Source: Pseudomonadota bacterium (GTDB lineage: Bacteria > Pseudomonadota > Gammaproteobacteria > Xanthomonadales > Xanthomonadaceae). Taken from it: a stretch of DNA of 12,186 bases. Position numbers and translations under genes: made by a program. The notes beneath the pieces are model-generated. The model was not told the DNA's origin. It saw nothing but the letters and a program-made list of their open reading frames with translations, and made no database searches. Location of the stretch: contig JAEWNY010000113.1 of the NCBI GenBank assembly GCA_023461075.1, forward strand, positions 1-12,186, read 5' to 3'. This document shows, one piece after another, positions 7,221 to 12,186 of the stretch (positions within the stretch are counted from its first letter, which is position 1; each line of letters starts with the position of its first letter).

Positions 7221-8576
7221 ATGAACGATTTCGCCGGCTCGGTGTTCTGGCTCATCGTCAGCCTGGGCATCCTGGTCACTTTCCACGAGTTCGGGCACTT
7301 CTGGGTCGCGCGGCGATTCGGCGTCAAGGTGTTGCGCTTCTCGATCGGCTTCGGCAAACCGCTGTGGATGCGCCGCGGCAAGGACGGCACCGAATACGCG
7401 ATCGCCGCGATCCCGCTCGGCGGCTACGTCAAGATGCTGGACGAGCGCGAGGGCGATGTCGCCGCGTCCGAGTTGGATCGTGCGTTCAATCGCAAATCGG
7501 TGTGGAAGCGCATTGGCATCGTCATTGCCGGTCCCGCCGCCAACCTGTTGCTGTGCGTGGCCTTCCTGTGGGCGATGTTAGTGATCGGCCGTCCCGACTA
7601 CGCGCCGGAAATCGGCCGCGTCGAGGGCATTGCTGCAACCTCGGGCTTCGAGCGCGGCGACCGCATCCTGGCCATCGGCGAGCGCGAAACACCCAGCTGG
7701 AGTGAAGCGGGCATGGCGTTAGTGACCGCCGCCATCGACCGCACGCCGGTGCAAGTCGAAGTCGAGGATGCGAGCGGACAGGCCCGCATGCGCACCCTGC
7801 AGCTGGAGCGCCTTGGCCCGGAAGTGAAGGAGCGCGATGCGATCGGCGCGATCGGCCTGCGGCCCGCGCATGCGATTGCCCGGCCGGTGGTGGGCGATGT
7901 CGCCGCGGACGGCCCGGCAGCCGGCAAATTGAAGGCGGGCGACCGCATCACCGCGATCGATGGCCGTGCAATCATCAATTTCGAATCACTGCCGGCACCG
8001 ATCGAGGCCGCGGGCAAGGCCGGGCGCAGCGCGCACCTGACCATCGAGCGCGCCGGACAGTCGCTGGCCTTCGACATCACCCCGCGCCGCCTGCAACGCC
8101 CGGATGGCGGCGAGTACTGGGGTATCGGCATTGCCGCCGATCGCAGCGCCGCGACCGCGCATACCGCCTTGCTGCGGTTGGGTCCGCTGCAGGCGATTCC
8201 GGCCGCGTTCAGGGAAACCGGCCGCTTGGCCAGCGATTCACTGGGGATGCTGAAGCGGATGGTGCTCGGCCGCGCGTCGCTGGAAAACGTCTCCGGCCCG
8301 GTGACCATCGCCCGTTATGCCAATGCCACCGCCGACATGGGGCCCGCCTGGTTCCTGAATTTCCTGGCGTTGGTGTCGCTCAGCCTGGCCATCATCAATC
8401 TGCTGCCGATCCCGATGCTGGATGGCGGACACCTCCTGTATTACCTTATCGAGTTGGCCAAGGGCCGCCCGCTGGGCGAGCGCGCCATGGCCATCGGCCA
8501 ATATTTCGGCCTGGCTTTCCTGGCCTGCCTGATGGGCCTGGCGTTCTACAATGACCTCCATGGTCTGCTGCGCTGA
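7221..8576 (+). CDS. rseP: RIP metalloprotease RseP (site-2 protease family)
   Basis: RseP is an inner-membrane zinc protease that makes the second, intramembrane cut in the anti-sigma factor RseA, freeing sigma-E; it also clears remnant signal peptides. The 451 residues match E. coli RseP (450). The zinc motif HEFGH is at 22-26 in the first membrane segment. The third zinc ligand lies in NLLPIPMLDGGH near the C-terminus (Asp401). The membrane-associated loop GGYVKM is at 67-72. Two PDZ domains occupy about 126-195 (with ERGDRILAIGE) and 215-290 (with KAGDRITAIDG). The final membrane segment ends at FYNDLHGLLR. The ATG at 7221 is the first that precedes the zinc motif, with only a weak SD. 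It sits 10 bases after dxr and 40 bases before bamA, the usual order. The sigma-E and anti-sigma genes are not in this window. Confidence 0.97.
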   Translation: MNDFAGSVFWLIVSLGILVTFHEFGHFWVARRFGVKVLRFSIGFGKPLWMRRGKDGTEYAIAAIPLGGYVKMLDEREGDVAASELDRAFNRKSVWKRIGIVIAGPAANLLLCVAFLWAMLVIGRPDYAPEIGRVEGIAATSGFERGDRILAIGERETPSWSEAGMALVTAAIDRTPVQVEVEDASGQARMRTLQLERLGPEVKERDAIGAIGLRPAHAIARPVVGDVAADGPAAGKLKAGDRITAIDGRAIINFESLPAPIEAAGKAGRSAHLTIERAGQSLAFDITPRRLQRPDGGEYWGIGIAADRSAATAHTALLRLGPLQAIPAAFRETGRLASDSLGMLKRMVLGRASLENVSGPVTIARYANATADMGPAWFLNFLALVSLSLAIINLLPIPMLDGGHLLYYLIELAKGRPLGERAMAIGQYFGLAFLACLMGLAFYNDLHGLLR

Positions 8577-8616
8577 CGGTGCCGCAGGCCTTCTTCATGC
8601 AAACCGGACTTCCGTA

Positions 8617-11088
8617 ATGACGCGAACCCCCAGTCGCCGCCTGCTCGCCCTTGCGCTCGCTTCCGCCCTTGCCGTCCCGGCTTGGGCGCAATCGATCGAC
8701 CCGTTCACCGCCAGCGACATCCGCGTCGACGGCCTGCAGCGCATTTCCGCGGGCACGGTCTTCACCTACCTGCCGGTGGAACGCGGTGACCGCGTCGACC
8801 AGGCCAAGGCAGCGCAGGCGATACGCGCGCTGTATCGCACCGGCTTTTTCGAGGACATCCGGCTCGATCGCCAAGGCGACATCCTCGTCGTCACGGTGGT
8901 GGAACGCCCGGCGATCAACAAGCTGACGCTGACCGGCAACAAGGACATCCAGACCGACCAGCTGATGAAGAGCCTGAAGGACATCGGCTTGTCCGAGGGC
9001 GAGACCTACGACCGAATGAGCCTGGACCGGGTGCAGCAGGAACTGACGCGCGCCTACCAGAACCGCGGCAAGTACAACGTCGAGATCGATCCGCAGGTGA
9101 CGCGGCTGGACCGCAACCGGGTCGACATCGCGATCAACGTCAAGGAAGGCAAGGCGGCAAAGATCCGCCACGTCAACGTGATCGGCAACGACGTGTTCAG
9201 CGACAAGCAGCTGCTGCGCGGCTGGGAATCGCGCCCGTCCAACTGGCTCAGCTGGTATCGCCGCGACGACCAGTATTCGAAGGAAAAGCTCTCCGGCGAC
9301 CTTGAGAAGCTGCAGTCCTACTACCTTGATCGCGGCTACATCGATGCCGATGTCGGCCCGGACAACACCCAGGTGTCGATCAGCCCGGACAAGCGCGAGG
9401 TCTACATCACCACCGGCCTGACCGAGGGCGAGCAGTACAAGATCTCGACGGTGAGCGTCAGCGGAGACACCGTGCTGCCGAAGGAGGAGATCGAGCAGCG
9501 CGTCGGGATCTTCGTCAAGCCCGGCGACGTGTTTTCGCGCGCGCGCCTCGAGCTGGCGACCGAGAGCATCACCGGCGCGCTCAGCAACATCGGCTACGCG
9601 TTCGCCCAGGTGCAACCGGCGCCGGACGTGGACCGCGAGGGCCGCACCGTCGGCATCGACATGCAGGTGGTGCCGGGTCCGCGCGTCAACGTGCGCCGCA
9701 TCGTGTTCAAGGACAACAACCGCACCAAGGACGAAGTGCTGCGCCGCGAGCTGCGCCAGTTCGAGGGCGCTTGGTATTCGCAGGCGGCGATCGACCGCTC
9801 CAAGATCCGCCTGCAGCAGCTCGGTTATTTCGAGACCGTCGACATCGAGAGCAAGCCGGTCGCCGGCAGCAACGACCAGGTCGACCTGGAAGTGAAGGTG
9901 AAGGAGGTCAACTCCGGCCAGGTGATGCTGGCGCTGGGTTACTCGCAGCTGGGCGGCATGCAGATCAGCGGCCAGCTGTCGGAGAACAACTTCCTCGGCA
10001 GCGGCAACCGCGTCTCGGTCGCGGCCATGCGCAGCTCCTACCAGAAGCGTTACGACTTCTCGTTCATCAACCCCTATTTCACCGACAACGGCGTGTCACT
10101 GGGCTACAACGTGTTCTGGAACGAATTCGACTACTCCGACTTCAACGTCGCCCAGTACTCGACCAGCTCCGGCGCGGCGCAGATGTTCATGGGCATCCCG
10201 GTCACCGAGTACGACACCGTCAGCTGGATGCTCGGCATCGACAGCAAGAAGGTGCTGGCGATCCCGGGTTCCACGCCGCAGCCGATCATCGACTACATCG
10301 ATGCGGTCGGTAACCGTACTTTCCATTCCTGGCGCACCTCAATTGGTTTTGCCCGCGATACCCGTAACCATGCGCTGACCCCCACCGCCGGCACCTACCA
10401 GCGCATCGGCCTTGAGGCGACCTTGCCCGGCTCGACCGTGCAGTACTGGAAGCTGGACTACCAGTTCTCCAAGTTCTGGCCGCTGAGCCCGGCCCTGGTG
10501 CTCAACACCGCCTTCAATATCGGTTACGGCGATTCCTACGGACAGGACTTCACCCGCAACCTCTGCTACACGCCGCCCACCTATGTCGACAGCAATGGCG
10601 ATGGCGTGCTCGACACCGAGGTTCCGGGAGCCGCGCCTACGGTGCCCTGCGAAACCACATCGCCGGACTACCGCAAGACGGTGACCGCCAGCGGCCTGCC
10701 GTTCTTCGAGAACTACTACGCCGGCGGCGTGTCGCCTTCGGGCCGCGTGCGTGGCTTCGTCGACAACACGCTGGGGCCGCGCGTGCCCAATGCCTACGGC
10801 TACCTGCAGCCGTTGGGTGGCGCGCTGAAGACGGTCGGCACGGTGGAGATGTTCTTCCCGCGGCTGATCAACAGCCCGGCCGCGCGGCTGTCGGCCTTCG
10901 TCGACTTCGGCAACGTGTACGCATCGCGCAGCCAGTTCGACGCCAGCCAGTTCCGCGCATCGACCGGCCTGTCGATGATGTGGCGCTCACCGATGGGTCC
11001 GATCTCGATCAGCTACGCGATCCCCCTGCGCAAGCAGGACGAAGACCGCATCGAACGCCTGCAATTCACCTTCACCGGCGGCTTCTGA
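8617..11088 (+). CDS. bamA: Outer membrane protein assembly factor BamA (Omp85/YaeT)
   Basis: BamA is the barrel-forming core of the BAM complex that folds and inserts outer-membrane proteins. The ATG at 8617 (823 residues) is chosen because it gives a clean signal peptide (SRRLLALALASALAVPAWA, cut after Ala24); the frame is open from 8551, but that start would overlap rseP and bury the signal. Five POTRA domains follow at about 26-98, 99-178, 180-272, 273-356 and 357-433, each with a TLTGN/NVIGN/SVSGD-like motif. The beta barrel runs from about 434 to 823 and ends in the Phe-terminated strand FTFTGGF. The loop-6 signature VRGF is at 711-714, after FFENYYAGG. Before it, about residues 643-693 form an insertion relative to E. 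coli, with Cys650, Cys678 and the calcium-loop-like DSNGDGVLDTE (658-668). SD is weak. lpxD follows after 9 bases with no skp gene between. Confidence 0.97.
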   Translation: MTRTPSRRLLALALASALAVPAWAQSIDPFTASDIRVDGLQRISAGTVFTYLPVERGDRVDQAKAAQAIRALYRTGFFEDIRLDRQGDILVVTVVERPAINKLTLTGNKDIQTDQLMKSLKDIGLSEGETYDRMSLDRVQQELTRAYQNRGKYNVEIDPQVTRLDRNRVDIAINVKEGKAAKIRHVNVIGNDVFSDKQLLRGWESRPSNWLSWYRRDDQYSKEKLSGDLEKLQSYYLDRGYIDADVGPDNTQVSISPDKREVYITTGLTEGEQYKISTVSVSGDTVLPKEEIEQRVGIFVKPGDVFSRARLELATESITGALSNIGYAFAQVQPAPDVDREGRTVGIDMQVVPGPRVNVRRIVFKDNNRTKDEVLRRELRQFEGAWYSQAAIDRSKIRLQQLGYFETVDIESKPVAGSNDQVDLEVKVKEVNSGQVMLALGYSQLGGMQISGQLSENNFLGSGNRVSVAAMRSSYQKRYDFSFINPYFTDNGVSLGYNVFWNEFDYSDFNVAQYSTSSGAAQMFMGIPVTEYDTVSWMLGIDSKKVLAIPGSTPQPIIDYIDAVGNRTFHSWRTSIGFARDTRNHALTPTAGTYQRIGLEATLPGSTVQYWKLDYQFSKFWPLSPALVLNTAFNIGYGDSYGQDFTRNLCYTPPTYVDSNGDGVLDTEVPGAAPTVPCETTSPDYRKTVTASGLPFFENYYAGGVSPSGRVRGFVDNTLGPRVPNAYGYLQPLGGALKTVGTVEMFFPRLINSPAARLSAFVDFGNVYASRSQFDASQFRASTGLSMMWRSPMGPISISYAIPLRKQDEDRIERLQFTFTGGF

Positions 11089-11097
11089 CCGGCGCTG

Positions 11098-12117
11098 ATG
11101 GCGGCGAGCTTCACCGCGGCGGAACTTGCGGAACGTTTCGGGCTTGAGGTCACGGGCGACGGCGGCGCCGTCGTCTCCGGCGTTTCCACGCTGGCTGCGG
11201 CTACGCCCGGTCAGCTCGGCTTCCTGGCCAATCCTCGCTATCGCGGCCAGTTGCAGGAGAGCGCTGCCGGTGTGGTGGTGATGCGCGCGGCGGATGCCGA
11301 ATCGGCACCGGCGCCGATGACTGCCCTGATCGCACGCGATCCCTATGCCGCCTTCGCCCGGATCGCCGCGTTGTTCGAGCCGGTGCCCGTGAATCCTCCC
11401 GGCATCCATCCGAGCGCGGTCGTCGCTCCGTATGCGGTCATCGACCCGCGCGCCCACATCGGGCCTTTCACTACGATCGGTGCGCGCTCGCACGTCGGCG
11501 CGGCCGCAGTCATCGGTCCCGGCTGCGTGGTCGGCGAGGACTGCGTCATCGGCGCCGGCAGCGAACTGATCGCGCGCGTCACCCTGGTCACACGCGTGCG
11601 GCTGGGTGAGCGCGTGCGCATCCATCCCGGTGCGGTGCTGGGCGCCGACGGCTTCGGCCTGGCGATGCAGGATGGCCACTGGATCAAGGTGCCGCAGCTC
11701 GGCGGCGTGGTCATCGGCGACGATTGCGAGATCGGCGCCAACAGCTGCATCGACCGCGGGGCGCTGGACGATACCGTGCTGGAGGAGGATGTCCGCATCG
11801 ACAACCTGGTGCAGATCGGCCACAACGCCCGCATCGGCGCGCATACCGCGATGGCCGGTTGTTCGGCGGCGGCCGGCAGCGCGAAAATCGGTCGCTACTG
11901 TCTGATCGGCGGCGGTGCCGGCGTGCTCGGCCACCTGGAGGTCTGCGACCAGGCGGTCATCACCGCCATGAGCCTGGTCACCCACTCGATCCGCGAGCCG
12001 GGCGAGTATTCATCGGGCACGCCTTTGATGGACAATCGCAGCTGGCGCAAGAGCGCCGTCCGCTTCAAGCAACTCGACTCGCTGTTCCGCGGCCTGCGCC
12101 GCGACAAGGAAGAATGA
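11098..12117 (+). CDS. lpxD: UDP-3-O-(3-hydroxyacyl)glucosamine N-acyltransferase
   Basis: LpxD transfers a second hydroxyacyl chain from acyl carrier protein to UDP-3-O-acylglucosamine, the third step of lipid A synthesis, in the cytosol as a trimer. The 339 residues match the family (E. coli 341). The N-terminal uridine-binding domain spans about 1-100, including GFLANPRY (41-48). The left-handed beta-helix of hexapeptide repeats runs from about 104 to 300 (IHPSAVVAPYAVI, VVGEDCVIGAG, VVIGDDCEIGAN). LGADGFGLA is at 181-189. The catalytic-base histidine is His242 in QIGHNARIG (E. coli His239). A basic helical tail (SWRKSAVRFKQLDSLFRGL) closes the protein. The ATG at 11098 is 9 bases after bamA and lacks a good SD. 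fabZ begins 4 bases after the stop, and the fabZ SD lies within the last lpxD codons. Confidence 0.97.
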   Translation: MAASFTAAELAERFGLEVTGDGGAVVSGVSTLAAATPGQLGFLANPRYRGQLQESAAGVVVMRAADAESAPAPMTALIARDPYAAFARIAALFEPVPVNPPGIHPSAVVAPYAVIDPRAHIGPFTTIGARSHVGAAAVIGPGCVVGEDCVIGAGSELIARVTLVTRVRLGERVRIHPGAVLGADGFGLAMQDGHWIKVPQLGGVVIGDDCEIGANSCIDRGALDDTVLEEDVRIDNLVQIGHNARIGAHTAMAGCSAAAGSAKIGRYCLIGGGAGVLGHLEVCDQAVITAMSLVTHSIREPGEYSSGTPLMDNRSWRKSAVRFKQLDSLFRGLRRDKEE

Positions 12118-12121
12118 CCCG

Positions 12122-12186
12122 ATGACCGACCTCAGCCTGCCCGTGGACATCGAACGCATCCGCGCGATGCTGCCGCACCGCTACCC
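12122..12186 (+). CDS. fabZ: 3-hydroxyacyl-ACP dehydratase FabZ (N-terminal fragment)
   Basis: Only the first 21 codons are inside the window; the gene runs off the end. The segment VDIERIRAMLPHRY matches the conserved FabZ N-terminus, where PHRYP precedes the first strand of the hot-dog fold. FabZ dehydrates 3-hydroxyacyl-ACP in fatty acid elongation and competes with lipid A synthesis for the 3-hydroxyacyl-ACP pool, which explains its place next to lpxD; lpxA and lpxB usually follow. AAGGA (12106-12110), inside the end of lpxD, is the likely SD, 11 bases before the ATG. The call rests on a short piece plus the very conserved lpxD-fabZ order. Confidence 0.9.
   Translation, partial: MTDLSLPVDIERIRAMLPHRY

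Noticed and set aside
8547..8552. TACAAT near the end of rseP as a possible bamA promoter
   Set aside because: It encodes part of the conserved-looking FYND stretch, has no -35 and is only one hexamer; too weak to list as a feature.
8446..9615. A 389-codon minus-strand frame opposite rseP and bamA
   Set aside because: It is the mirror of the codon bias of bamA; no recognisable domain and no SD logic.
11121..11127. GGAACTT, identical to the sigma-E -35 core
   Set aside because: It lies inside lpxD codons, and no sigma-E-like -10 (TCTAA/TCAAA type) occurs at 15-18 bases downstream.
10987..11985. A 332-codon minus-strand frame opposite lpxD
   Set aside because: Asp/Ala/His-rich antisense product repeating the hexapeptide periodicity of lpxD; a shadow of a real gene.

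Overview
The window is one strand (+) of a high-GC gammaproteobacterial chromosome carrying the conserved translation / isoprenoid / envelope cluster tsf - pyrH - frr - uppS - cdsA - dxr - rseP - bamA - lpxD - fabZ. Codons end overwhelmingly in G or C. lpxD follows bamA directly, with no skp/ompH between them. Both points suggest the Xanthomonadaceae/Lysobacteraceae (Lysobacter, Luteimonas, Xanthomonas relatives). That assignment is inferred from gene order and protein character, not from a database search.

Layout. Positions 1-350 hold a short acidic hypothetical ORF and the leader of tsf; rpsB would be expected just upstream of the window. tsf (351-1217) ends at a strong intrinsic terminator (1240-1270). 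A small predicted secreted protein with two EF-hand loops follows (1302-1727), then pyrH (1790-2515), which has a possible promoter of its own. A cation diffusion facilitator (CDF) transporter (2584-3513) lies between pyrH and frr. frr (3594-4151) is preceded by a perfect TATAAT box. A 256-base non-coding stretch with several inverted repeats (4152-4407) separates frr from a tightly packed run: uppS, cdsA (4-base overlap), dxr, rseP, bamA, lpxD and the first 65 bases of fabZ (12122 to the window end).

How the genes work together. Tsf, Frr and PyrH serve translation and nucleotide supply. Dxr commits carbon to the MEP isoprenoid route, whose products UppS turns into the undecaprenyl carrier for cell-wall and O-antigen building. 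CdsA makes CDP-diacylglycerol for phospholipids. RseP is the intramembrane protease of the envelope stress response. BamA inserts outer-membrane proteins. LpxD and FabZ serve lipid A and fatty acid synthesis. The downstream half is therefore an envelope-building operon.

No mobile element, CRISPR array, RNA gene or obviously foreign segment was seen, and no new multi-gene system is supported. The departures from the textbook cluster are: a roughly 50-residue insertion in BamA carrying a Cys pair and a calcium-loop-like motif; the EF-hand protein and the CDF transporter placed among housekeeping genes; the hairpin-rich frr-uppS spacer; and the small ORF before tsf.
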